This document shows positions 1 through 7,404 of a stretch of DNA of 64,000 bases, one piece after another. A program made the position numbers and the translations under genes. Within the stretch, counting starts at the first letter, position 1. Every line of letters starts with the position of its first letter. Source of the DNA: Bradyrhizobium arachidis (GTDB lineage Bacteria; Pseudomonadota; Alphaproteobacteria; Rhizobiales; Xanthobacteraceae); the NCBI RefSeq assembly GCF_024758505.1, contig NZ_CP077970.1:9193501-9257500 (forward strand), written 5' to 3'. The notes under the pieces are model-generated. The model did not search any database, was not told the DNA's origin, and was given only the letters and a program-made list of their open reading frames with translations.

Positions 1-605
1 GTAGCACCGCGTTAGCTGTTGGCCTGGTTGCGGGATTCGTCCTGCTGCCTGTGCATGCCCATGCCCAATGGTGGAAGCGCGCGCCGGTTGATTTCGAGGA
101 CTGCGCCGATCGCGCCGAAAAATCTCCGACCAAGGCCGAGAAGACGGCGGCGCTCGCCGAATGCAATGCGAAATATGCCGGCCGCCGCAAGGTGGGTGGC
201 GGTTACACCTACTACGACTTCCTCCAGGATCGCACGTTTGACATCGCCGGCCCCAACCCGACGCCGGAAGAGCAGAAGAAGATCGACGAATCCTACACCA
301 GCTATCTCGGCAATCAGCGCCGCAGCAATCTGGCAGCGGAAGCCGCCGCGAAGCAGCAGCAACAGCAGGAGCAGATCCAGCAGGTTGCGCTGCGCAGCGT
401 CGAGACCGAGCGCGTGCCGGTCCCGGTCCAGCGTCCGAAGCAGCTGCAACAGCCCGCAAGCAGCGATGCGCGCCCGCGGCCGAAGAATTGCACCAAGGAT
501 TCGTTCAGCTGCGAATGGCCGCGGCTGTCCGAGGGGTTGAACGAACTGAAGAAACTGTTCACCACGCCTTCAGGCAACACGCCGTCAGGCAAGAAGAAGG
601 GCTGA
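1..605 (+). CDS. Secreted Gln-rich hypothetical protein, 5' end outside window
   Basis: The frame is open from base 3 and its first in-frame start-like codon is a GTG at 51. The codons before it spell a hydrophobic core and Ala-X-Ala site (GFVLLPVHAHA), the end of a Sec signal peptide, so the real start lies upstream of the window. The mature part begins near QWWKRAPVDFEDC. It has two cysteines near each end, a short Gln run around bases 350-380 and a Lys-rich C-terminus. No enzymatic motif is visible. A periplasmic or envelope location is inferred from the signal peptide only; the family is not recognised. Confidence 0.7.
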   Translation, partial: STALAVGLVAGFVLLPVHAHAQWWKRAPVDFEDCADRAEKSPTKAEKTAALAECNAKYAGRRKVGGGYTYYDFLQDRTFDIAGPNPTPEEQKKIDESYTSYLGNQRRSNLAAEAAAKQQQQQEQIQQVALRSVETERVPVPVQRPKQLQQPASSDARPRPKNCTKDSFSCEWPRLSEGLNELKKLFTTPSGNTPSGKKKG

Positions 606-673
606 TCCAACAGGGCCACAAGCTCTTGTCATCCCGGACAAGCGAAGCGCAGATCCAGGACGACAGTCGGGAT

Positions 674-874
674 TCAGTTCGCGGGCTTCTTCTTCGTGGA
701 CTTGCGGTGCGTAACCGACGGATTCACCGTCGCGGGCGTGCTGGTCGTTGCCGAGCGGCTCTCCTGTAATCGCCTGTCGTAACCGGGCGACGGCGTGACC
801 GTGGGCGGCGCGGCCAGCGCGGGCGTGCTCGCCAGCGTCATGACCAGTATCGACGCGATCAGATAGGGCTTCAT
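674..874 (-). CDS. Small exported hypothetical protein (66 aa)
   Basis: Sixty-six codons with a clear Sec signal peptide (MKPYLIASILVMTLASTPALA), then a short Pro/Thr/Ser-rich segment and a basic tail (KSTKKKPAN). A good ribosome binding site (GAGGAGA) lies about eight bases before the ATG. It starts 18 bases after the stop of the upstream ketopantoate reductase gene and probably shares its transcript. No domain is recognised. Confidence 0.65.
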   Translation of the reverse strand: MKPYLIASILVMTLASTPALAAPPTVTPSPGYDRRLQESRSATTSTPATVNPSVTHRKSTKKKPAN

Positions 875-892
875 CGCACGTCTCCTCGTGAC

Positions 893-1897
893 CTAACCGC
901 CCCGGATCTGTTGTGGCGTCAGCCTCGGCGGGCCCTGGCCCGCCTCCTCCGCCTGCCTGATCAGCGCAACAATACGGCGTGACAGCGGCACGTCGACGCC
1001 GTGCCGCTCGGCGAGCGCAATGATCGCGCCCTGGAGATAGTCGATCTCGGTCTTGCGGCCATGTTTCAGGTCCTGCCACATCGAGGAGCGCGCCTCGGGG
1101 TCGATCTTCATCGTGCGTCCCAGGATCGCGTTGAAGATGGGATCGGGCAGCTTGAGCAGGAACGGCGTCCAGCCCGGCGGGATCGGCGTCGACGACACCG
1201 GCTTGATGCCGGCCGCTGTCAACACGGCCAGGCCTTCCGCCATCTGGTCGGCGAACAATCTTCGCCATTCGCGGCTCGCGAGCTGCGCCCGGAGCGGCAT
1301 GTCGGACAGCGCGGTCATCGCGTTGTTCAGGTTGATGAGCAGCTTGCCATACTGCACGCCGACCATGTCTTGGCTCGCGCGCATCGCGAGGCCCGGCACA
1401 GAGAGCTGCGCCGCCGTCCCTGCCTTATCCGCCTCGATATGGATGTCGCCGGAGGTCGAGCGGTGGAAGCGGCCCTCGCCCATCGCGATGACGTTGAACG
1501 GCACCATGCCGGCCAGCACGGTCCGGCCCGGCAGGTGCTCGCGCAGCACGCCGACATTACCGATGCCGTTTTGCAAGGAGACGGTGACGGCATCCTGCGG
1601 CGCGTGCTTCGCGATCAGGTCGGCGACCTCTGCCGTGTCGGCACTCTTCACGGTGACCAGCACCGCGCCAACGCTGTGAAAAATTGAAGCATCTTCCGAC
1701 AGCGCGAGCTGGCCGGCGGAAAGTCGCTGCTCGGATCCGTCGAAATCGGTCAGCCTGAGCCCGAACCGCTCGATCTCGGTCTTCACCCGCGGCCGCACCA
1801 GGAGCGACACGCGATGCCCGCGCGCGGCCAGCATGCCGCCGACAAAACAGCCGATGGCGCCCGCGCCGGCCACCGCGATCGGTCGATCCGTAACCAC
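893..1897 (-). CDS. 2-dehydropantoate 2-reductase (ketopantoate reductase family)
   Basis: NADPH-dependent reductase of the PanE/ApbA family, which makes pantoate for coenzyme A synthesis or reduces related keto acids. The N-terminus carries a Rossmann motif (VAGAGAIGCFVGG) from about residue 9, then TVKSADTAEV with the expected lysine, and QNGIGN in the substrate cleft. The C-terminal helical domain has the family signature GRKTEIDYLQGAII. Its 334 residues are slightly more than the E. coli enzyme. The start is GTG with AGGAGCAGGA upstream. Organisms of this group often carry several paralogues, so assignment to pantothenate synthesis itself is not certain. Confidence 0.85.
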   Translation of the reverse strand: MVTDRPIAVAGAGAIGCFVGGMLAARGHRVSLLVRPRVKTEIERFGLRLTDFDGSEQRLSAGQLALSEDASIFHSVGAVLVTVKSADTAEVADLIAKHAPQDAVTVSLQNGIGNVGVLREHLPGRTVLAGMVPFNVIAMGEGRFHRSTSGDIHIEADKAGTAAQLSVPGLAMRASQDMVGVQYGKLLINLNNAMTALSDMPLRAQLASREWRRLFADQMAEGLAVLTAAGIKPVSSTPIPPGWTPFLLKLPDPIFNAILGRTMKIDPEARSSMWQDLKHGRKTEIDYLQGAIIALAERHGVDVPLSRRIVALIRQAEEAGQGPPRLTPQQIRGG

Positions 1898-2046
1898 CTG
1901 TCCTGCTCCTCATGGCTCCTGCTGCCTTCGATAGCAAAGGGCGTGCCCACTGCCCATCGTTCGGTTGCGCCGCGCCCGCCTTGTAACCGTCATGAGGGCC
2001 CCATATGTTTTCGCCCCAGGGGCATGTTCAGCGGCAGGAGAGCACC

Positions 2047-2649
2047 ATGGGTCTACTCGACGTCCTCAACGGCATGCAGAACGGCCCGCGCGGGCCGAGC
2101 ACACCGAGCCCGCAGGGCTCAACCGAATCCTCCGGCGGCATGTCACCGATGACCATGGCGCTGCTCGGCCTGCTCGCCTGGAAAGCGTTCAAGCATCTGA
2201 CAGCAGGCCAGCCCGATGCCGCGCCGCAGCCGCGCTCCCCGCTGCCACCACCGACGCAGGCGAATGCCGGCGGCGGCATTGACACCGCTGGTAATACTAG
2301 TGGTGGTCTTAGCGATATCCTCAAGGGCGGCCTCGGCGGCCTGCTCGCGGGCGGCGCGGCCGGCAGCGTGCTCTCCGGCGGTCTCGGCGATCTCCTCAAC
2401 CAGTTGCAGCAGAGCGGCCATGGCGACACGGCCAGCACCTGGGTCGGTAAGGGTGAGAACAAGGCAATCGCGCCGGGAGATCTCGCCAATGCGCTCGGCG
2501 CCGATCAGATTCAGAGCCTGTCCGCGCAGAGCGGCTTGTCGCGCGACGAGCTGCTCTCCGGTCTCAGCCAATATCTGCCGCAGGTGGTCGATCACCTGAC
2601 GCCGGACGGACGGCTGCCGACCGAGAACGAGCTGTCGGGCAGACTCTGA
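2047..2649 (+). CDS. YidB family protein (DUF937)
   Basis: Two hundred residues starting at the ATG at 2047, chosen over an upstream ATG (2005) because AGGAG stands just before it and MGLLDVLNG is the usual family N-terminus. A low-complexity Gly/Pro/Ser segment and a Gly-rich stretch (GGLGGLLAGGAAG) precede the conserved YidB core: TWVGKGENKAIAPGDLANAL, then SRDELLSGLSQYLPQVVDHL and TPDGRLPTENE. The molecular function is unknown; the protein is probably cytoplasmic. It is followed 38 bases later by a GlsB-type membrane protein, suggesting a joint stress-related unit (inference). Confidence 0.85.
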   Translation: MGLLDVLNGMQNGPRGPSTPSPQGSTESSGGMSPMTMALLGLLAWKAFKHLTAGQPDAAPQPRSPLPPPTQANAGGGIDTAGNTSGGLSDILKGGLGGLLAGGAAGSVLSGGLGDLLNQLQQSGHGDTASTWVGKGENKAIAPGDLANALGADQIQSLSAQSGLSRDELLSGLSQYLPQVVDHLTPDGRLPTENELSGRL

Positions 2650-2687
2650 TTGAGATCCGATCTGATCAGAGCAAGGGGAGCACGGAC

Positions 2688-2954
2688 ATGGGCGGGATTA
2701 TCTGGATCATCGTTGTCGGCTTCATCGCCGGCCTCATCGCACGCTGGCTGGCGCCGGGACCGAACAACCCGTCGGGCTTCATCCTCACCACCATCCTCGG
2801 CATCGCCGGCGCATTTCTCGCGACCTGGGTCGGCCAGGCCATCGGCCATTACAGCGTGGACCAGGGCGCCGGCTTCATCACCGCCACCATCGGCGCGGTG
2901 GTGGTGCTGTTCATCTGGCACCGGCTGGTGGCGAGCGGGGTGATCAAGGGGTAG
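2688..2954 (+). CDS. GlsB/YeaQ/YmgE family stress-response membrane protein
   Basis: An 88-residue, almost wholly hydrophobic protein with three predicted membrane segments (IIWIIVVGFIAGLIARWL, then about residues 30-50 and 62-82), and the Gly-rich pattern and PGPNNPSGFILTTILGI loop of the transglycosylase-associated (YeaQ/YmgE) family. GGGGAG precedes the ATG. In other bacteria members are induced by general or osmotic stress; the biochemical role is unknown. Confidence 0.85.
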   Translation: MGGIIWIIVVGFIAGLIARWLAPGPNNPSGFILTTILGIAGAFLATWVGQAIGHYSVDQGAGFITATIGAVVVLFIWHRLVASGVIKG

Positions 2955-2993
2955 CCGCGCAATTACAGGGAAGCGGCAAGCTGCTTCCCCAAC

Positions 2994-3105
2994 GTCATGC
3001 CCGGGCAGAAGCGCGAAGCGCGTCTTCGCGCTAGATGTCCCGGGCATCCACGTTCTTCGTCCCGCGCGGAAGCGCGTGGATGGCCGGGTCAAGCCCGGCC
3101 ATGAC
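2994..3105. repeat. Dispersed palindromic repeat, 'CATGCCCGG' class
   Basis: The outer ends are complementary (GTCATGCCCGGGC at left, GCCCGGCCATGAC at right), with nested inner arms around AAGCGCGAAGCGCG and GCGCGGAAGCGCG. It lies between convergent genes ending at 2954 and 3122. Compare the copy at 37432-37534. It could fold at RNA level and end transcription from both sides. Confidence 0.75.
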
Positions 3106-3121
3106 GACGGTGAGAGTTCAA

Positions 3122-3907
3122 TCACGTCACCAGATGCAGTCCCGCATCCATGCGCACGATCTCGCCTGTCATGTTGCCGGACGCTGGCGTCGCCAGGAAG
3201 CAGACGAGCTGTGCGATGTCGTCAGCGCTTGACGCAACCCTGAGCGGCACCTTCGCAATCACCCTGTCGCGCACCTGTCTTGCCTCTTCCTCGCCGCGGC
3301 CCTTGGTGAACCAGGGCGTGTCGATATAGCCGGGGCACACCGTGTTGACGCGGATCAGCGGCGCGAGCGCGCGCGCCAGCGATAGCGTGATGGTGTTGAG
3401 CGCGCCCTTGCTCGCCGCATAAGCGATCGACGAGCCGACGCCGCTGATGCCGGCAACCGACGACACGTTCACGACCGCCGACGGACGCCCCGAGGCATTT
3501 GCGCCCGCTTCCAAAAGGCTGCGCGCGGCGCGCACCATCTGGAACGGGCCGATGGTGTTGACGCCGTACAGCCGCTGGAAGTCCTCCGACGAGAGGCCGT
3601 CGAGATTGGCATGCGCCACATGCTTGGTGGTGCCGGCATTGTTGACGAGGACGTCGAGCCGGCCCCACGCTTCCGCAGCCGCCACGATGCTGCGGCAGTC
3701 CTCGTCGCGCGAGACGTCGCCCTGCGCGATCAGAACCTCTGCCGCGCCCGCGTTGCGACAGGCTTCCGCGGTCGCCTCGGCTTCCTTCTGGCTCGACGAA
3801 TAGTTGATGACCAGCCGCGCTCCGCCCCGCGCGAGAATCTCCGCGGTGGCTGCCCCAAGACCGGATGCGGACCCCGTCACGATTGCGCACAAGCCGTCCT
3901 TAGCCAT
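3122..3907 (-). CDS. SDR family NAD(P)-dependent oxidoreductase
   Basis: Short-chain dehydrogenase of 261 residues. Visible motifs in order: cofactor-binding TGSASGLGAATAE near the N-terminus, VLVNNAGTTK, the catalytic serine in VVNVSSVAGISG, YAASKGALNTI (Tyr-x3-Lys) and VNTVCPGYIDT. The substrate cannot be told from sequence. The neighbouring acyl-CoA genes (4135-7213) suggest a hydroxyacyl or similar step, but they are transcribed in the opposite direction and share only the 227-bp promoter region. Confidence 0.85.
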   Translation of the reverse strand: MAKDGLCAIVTGSASGLGAATAEILARGGARLVINYSSSQKEAEATAEACRNAGAAEVLIAQGDVSRDEDCRSIVAAAEAWGRLDVLVNNAGTTKHVAHANLDGLSSEDFQRLYGVNTIGPFQMVRAARSLLEAGANASGRPSAVVNVSSVAGISGVGSSIAYAASKGALNTITLSLARALAPLIRVNTVCPGYIDTPWFTKGRGEEEARQVRDRVIAKVPLRVASSADDIAQLVCFLATPASGNMTGEIVRMDAGLHLVT

Positions 3908-4134
3908 CCGGATATCCCTTCTTGTTCTGTTGGCGGCGCCTTGTTTAGCGAGTTTGGCGTGCCCTGCAAATCGACCATACTCCGCTAAGCGGAATTCTTC
4001 CCATGCCGCCTCCGCAGATGGGCTTGCGAACAGCGCTTGTCAGAACCATGGCTTTTTCCGATCATCGGGCGCAAGAAGAGACCGCGCCTCTGTCCGCAAG
4101 ACGGACGCGCCAATGGTAAAACACGGGGAACGCT

Positions 4135-5199
4135 GTGGCGGAGAGTGACAACATCATCGTCGAGACCGCGGAGAAAATCTTCGCCGATCTCGCCGATCCG
4201 CAAACCATCAATCACGACAAGAAGGACGCCTGGAAGGCGCCGCTCTGGCAGGCGCTGAGCGATGCCGGCCTGCCCCTGTCGTGGGTGCCGGAGGACTGCG
4301 GCGGCTCGGGCGCGGACCTTGCCGACGGTTTTGCGCTGCTCAACGCCGCCGGCCGTTTTGCGGTCGCGGTTCCCCTCGCCGAGACCATGCTCGCGGGCTG
4401 GCTGCTCGCGCAAGCCAAGATTTCCTCGCCCGGCGGCGAGATGACGGTGCTGCCGGCAAGCCCCAGGGACAAGATCACGCTGAACGCGGACGGCTCGCTG
4501 TCCGGCCGCGCGCGTGGCGTACCCTTCGGCAAGGCCGCAAAACATTTTGCGGTGCTGGCGAACGGCAATGGCGGCGTGTCGATCGCGCTGGTCGATGCCG
4601 GCCAAGCGCGCATCGAGGCCGGCCTCAATGTCGGTTACGACAACAGCGATATCGTCACGCTGGACAAGGCGCAGCCGATCACGATCAAGCCGGCGCCAAA
4701 GGGCTTTGACCAGACAAGGCTGATGCTGATGGGCGGTGTCGCCCGCAGCCTCCAGATTGCAGGTGCGCTGGAATCGATGCTCGACATCTCCGTGCGCTAC
4801 TCCAACGAGCGCGTCGCCTTCGAGAAGAAGATCTCAAAATTCCAGGCGGTGCAGCACAATCTCGCGCGCCTCGCCGGCGAATCCGCCGCGGCGCTTGCTG
4901 CCGCGACATCGGCAGCCGACGCGATCGCGAACACCGCCGCCTTCAACGACGAGGTGTTCCTTGAAGCGACCGCGGCAAAAATCCGCTGCGCCGAGGCCGC
5001 CGAAAAGGGAGGCGCCATCGCGCATCAGGTGCACGGCGCGATCGGCTTCACCAACGAGCACATTTTGCATCGCTATTCGCTGCGCGCACTCGCCTGGCGC
5101 GACGATTTTGGCTCCGAGAGCCATTGGGCGGTCGAGCTCGGCAAGCTGGTCGCAAACCGCGGCGCCGATGAGTTGTGGCCGCTGGTGGCTTCGCGCTGA
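4135..5199 (+). CDS. Acyl-CoA dehydrogenase family protein, short subunit type (354 aa)
   Basis: FAD-dependent acyl-CoA dehydrogenase homologue. It shows the N-terminal helical domain (WVPEDCGGSGADLADGFAL), a shortened middle beta domain and the C-terminal helical domain (RVAFEKKISKFQAVQHNLAR, then AHQVHGAIGFTNEHILHRY). At 354 residues it is shorter than typical family members and matches the short partner of two-gene dehydrogenases such as those of dicarboxylate or steroid-type acyl-CoA breakdown. GTG start with GGGGAA upstream. The next gene, also an acyl-CoA dehydrogenase, begins 18 bases after its stop, so a heteromeric enzyme is plausible. Confidence 0.85.
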   Translation: MAESDNIIVETAEKIFADLADPQTINHDKKDAWKAPLWQALSDAGLPLSWVPEDCGGSGADLADGFALLNAAGRFAVAVPLAETMLAGWLLAQAKISSPGGEMTVLPASPRDKITLNADGSLSGRARGVPFGKAAKHFAVLANGNGGVSIALVDAGQARIEAGLNVGYDNSDIVTLDKAQPITIKPAPKGFDQTRLMLMGGVARSLQIAGALESMLDISVRYSNERVAFEKKISKFQAVQHNLARLAGESAAALAAATSAADAIANTAAFNDEVFLEATAAKIRCAEAAEKGGAIAHQVHGAIGFTNEHILHRYSLRALAWRDDFGSESHWAVELGKLVANRGADELWPLVASR

Positions 5200-5217
5200 T
5201 TGGGGGATGAGACAACA

Positions 5218-6378
5218 ATGACCGCGGCCCTCCGTTTCGATCCGATCCGCCTGCCGGAAAAATGCGAGCAACTGCGCAAGGAAGTGCGCGCCTTCCTCGC
5301 GGAAGAAATCGCCGCCGGCACTTTCGATCCGCACAAGCCCAACCGTGAAGACACCGACGTACCGGAATTTTCCCGCAAGGTCGGCGCCAAGGGCTGGCTC
5401 GGGATGACCTGGCCGAAGAAATATGGCGGCCAGGAGCGCTCCTTCCTCGAACGTTACGTGGTCACCGAGGAGATGCGGGTTGCGAATGCGCCGACGCGGC
5501 GCTTCTTCGTCGCCGACCGCCAGAGCGGCCCGGTGCTTTTGAAATACGCGCCCGAGCACATCAAGATGGACATCCTGCCGCGCATCTGCCGCGGCGAGAT
5601 CTGCTTTGCCATCGGCATGAGCGAGCCGAACTCCGGCTCCGACCTGTTCGCAGCCAAGACCCGCGCGACCAAGACCGACGGCGGCTATCTCATCAACGGC
5701 ACAAAGATCTGGACCTCGTCGGCGCACATTGCCGACTATATGATCGCGATCTTCCGGACCTCGCCGCCGACCAAGGAAAACCGCCGCCACGGCCTGACGC
5801 AATTTCTGGTCAAGATGAAGCAGCCGGGCATAAAGGTGAATCCGATCGGCCAGATCACCGGCCAGTACGAGTTCAACGAGGTCGTGTTCACCGACTTCTT
5901 CGTGCCCGACGATCACGTGCTCGGCGAGGTCGACGGCGCCTGGAAGCAGGCGACATCGGAGCTCGCCTATGAGCGAAGCGGCCCGGAGCGCTTCCTCGAG
6001 ACCTATTACGTGCTGACCGAGCTCGTGCGCGCGGTCGGCAAGAATCCGGATACGCGTAGTGCCGAGGGCATCGGCCGCCTCGTCGCGCAAGTCCACACCA
6101 TGCGGCGCATGTCGGTCTCGGTGGCCGGCATGCTGCAAGCCGGCAAGGAGCCGGTGGTCGAGGCCTCCATCGTCAAGGACATCGGCACGGTGTGGGAGCA
6201 GCAGCTGCCGCATCGCGTGCGCGATCTCGCCGCCTTTGTCGAGGAGACCGCAACCAATCGCGAGACGCTGGAGCGGCAGCTCGATTTCGCCATCAAGACC
6301 GCGCCGAAACTCACCATCCAGGGCGGCACCACCGAAGTTCTCCGCGGCATCATCGCCCGCGGATTGGGCCTGCGCTAA
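5218..6378 (+). CDS. Acyl-CoA dehydrogenase family protein (386 aa)
   Basis: Full-length acyl-CoA dehydrogenase homologue, start set at the ATG at 5218 behind GGGGGATGAG. It has WPKKYGGQERSFLERYV in the N-terminal domain, CFAIGMSEPNSGSDLFAAKT in the flavin/substrate region, LINGTKIWTSSAHIADY, and the C-terminal IQGGTTEVLRGIIARGLGLR, all standard for the family. The expected partner flavoprotein (ETF) is not in the window. It probably forms one functional unit with the shorter homologue upstream and the hydratase 16 bases downstream. Substrate unknown. Confidence 0.87.
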   Translation: MTAALRFDPIRLPEKCEQLRKEVRAFLAEEIAAGTFDPHKPNREDTDVPEFSRKVGAKGWLGMTWPKKYGGQERSFLERYVVTEEMRVANAPTRRFFVADRQSGPVLLKYAPEHIKMDILPRICRGEICFAIGMSEPNSGSDLFAAKTRATKTDGGYLINGTKIWTSSAHIADYMIAIFRTSPPTKENRRHGLTQFLVKMKQPGIKVNPIGQITGQYEFNEVVFTDFFVPDDHVLGEVDGAWKQATSELAYERSGPERFLETYYVLTELVRAVGKNPDTRSAEGIGRLVAQVHTMRRMSVSVAGMLQAGKEPVVEASIVKDIGTVWEQQLPHRVRDLAAFVEETATNRETLERQLDFAIKTAPKLTIQGGTTEVLRGIIARGLGLR

Positions 6379-6394
6379 TCAGTTAGGGATCATC

Positions 6395-7213
6395 ATGAGC
6401 ACGTATAAAGATATCGGCGTCGAGAAGGTCGGGCATGTCGGCACCATCGAAATCCGCAGGCCCCCGCTCAACTTCTTCGACATTTCCCTGATCAACCAGA
6501 TCGCGGATGCGCTCGACGAGTTCGACCGCGACATCGAGATCCGCGCATCGGTGCTGTCGGCGCAAGGCAAGGCGTTCTGCGCCGGCGCCAATTTTGGCGA
6601 TCCGGCGCGTCAGGCGCAGGAAGCGCGCGAGGCTGAAAGGACTGCGAAGGGCGATCCGGCCGACAGCCTCGGCCCGATCAACCATCTCTACATCCAGGCC
6701 GTGCGCATTTTTCGCGCCAAGAAGCCGATCGTTGCGGCCGTGCAGGGTGCCGCTATCGGCGGCGGGCTCGGGCTTGCGGTGTCGGCCGACTTCCGCGTCA
6801 CCTGCCCCGAGGCACGCTTCTCCGCCAACTTCACAAAACTCGGCTTTCATCCGGGCTTTGGTTTGACGACCACCCTGCCCGAGCTGATCGGCAAGAACAA
6901 TGCGGAGCTGATGTTCTACACCAGCCGCCGCGTCACCGGCGAAGAGGCCTATAAATGGGGCCTCGCCAACGAGCTGGTGCCACAGGACCAGGTGAAGGCA
7001 GCCGCGATGAAGCTCGCCGGCGAGATCGCCGAATGCTCCCCGCTCGGCCTGCTCTCCACCCGCGCCACGATGCGCGCCGGCCTCGCCGACCGCGTGATGG
7101 CCGCGACCAATCACGAGCTCGCCGAACAGACCCGCCTGCGCGCCACGGAAGATTTCAAGGAAGGCGTGAAGGCGACCGAAGAGCGCCGGGTGGCGAATTT
7201 TAGGGGGCGGTGA
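6395..7213 (+). CDS. Enoyl-CoA hydratase/isomerase family protein
   Basis: Crotonase-fold protein of 272 residues. The start is the ATG at 6395; the frame runs open upstream, but those codons overlap the dehydrogenase gene. The CoA-binding and oxyanion-hole segments are present (AQGKAFCAGANF and KPIVAAVQGAAIGGGLGLAV). The segment that normally holds the first catalytic glutamate reads SANFTKLGFHPGFGLTT, without Glu at that place, so hydratase chemistry is not guaranteed; isomerase or hydrolase activity is possible. Third gene of an operon with the two acyl-CoA dehydrogenases. Confidence 0.85.
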   Translation: MSTYKDIGVEKVGHVGTIEIRRPPLNFFDISLINQIADALDEFDRDIEIRASVLSAQGKAFCAGANFGDPARQAQEAREAERTAKGDPADSLGPINHLYIQAVRIFRAKKPIVAAVQGAAIGGGLGLAVSADFRVTCPEARFSANFTKLGFHPGFGLTTTLPELIGKNNAELMFYTSRRVTGEEAYKWGLANELVPQDQVKAAAMKLAGEIAECSPLGLLSTRATMRAGLADRVMAATNHELAEQTRLRATEDFKEGVKATEERRVANFRGR

Positions 7214-7246
7214 CGTAGCGCCGCGGCGCGGCCTCACACTCAATGG

Positions 7247-7387
7247 TCGTCCTGGCGAAAGCCAGGACCCATTACCCCAGGGAAAGGTTGTGGCGCGAAG
7301 CTCGTTACCACGAGTCTTCGCCAAACTACTCCCTGGGGTAATGGGTCCTGGATCAGCGCTCGCTACGCTCGCTTGTCCAGGATGACG
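7247..7387. repeat. Dispersed palindromic repeat, 'GTCGTCCTGGCGAAAGCCAGGAC' class
   Basis: Long imperfect inverted repeat between convergent genes: CCAGGACCCATTACCCCAGG near 7261 pairs with CCTGGGGTAATGGGTCCTGG near 7332, with inner arms around GTGGCGCGAAG. A related copy is at 46178-46316. Confidence 0.75.
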
Positions 7388-7404
7388 GTAGTGATTGCGG
7401 CGCG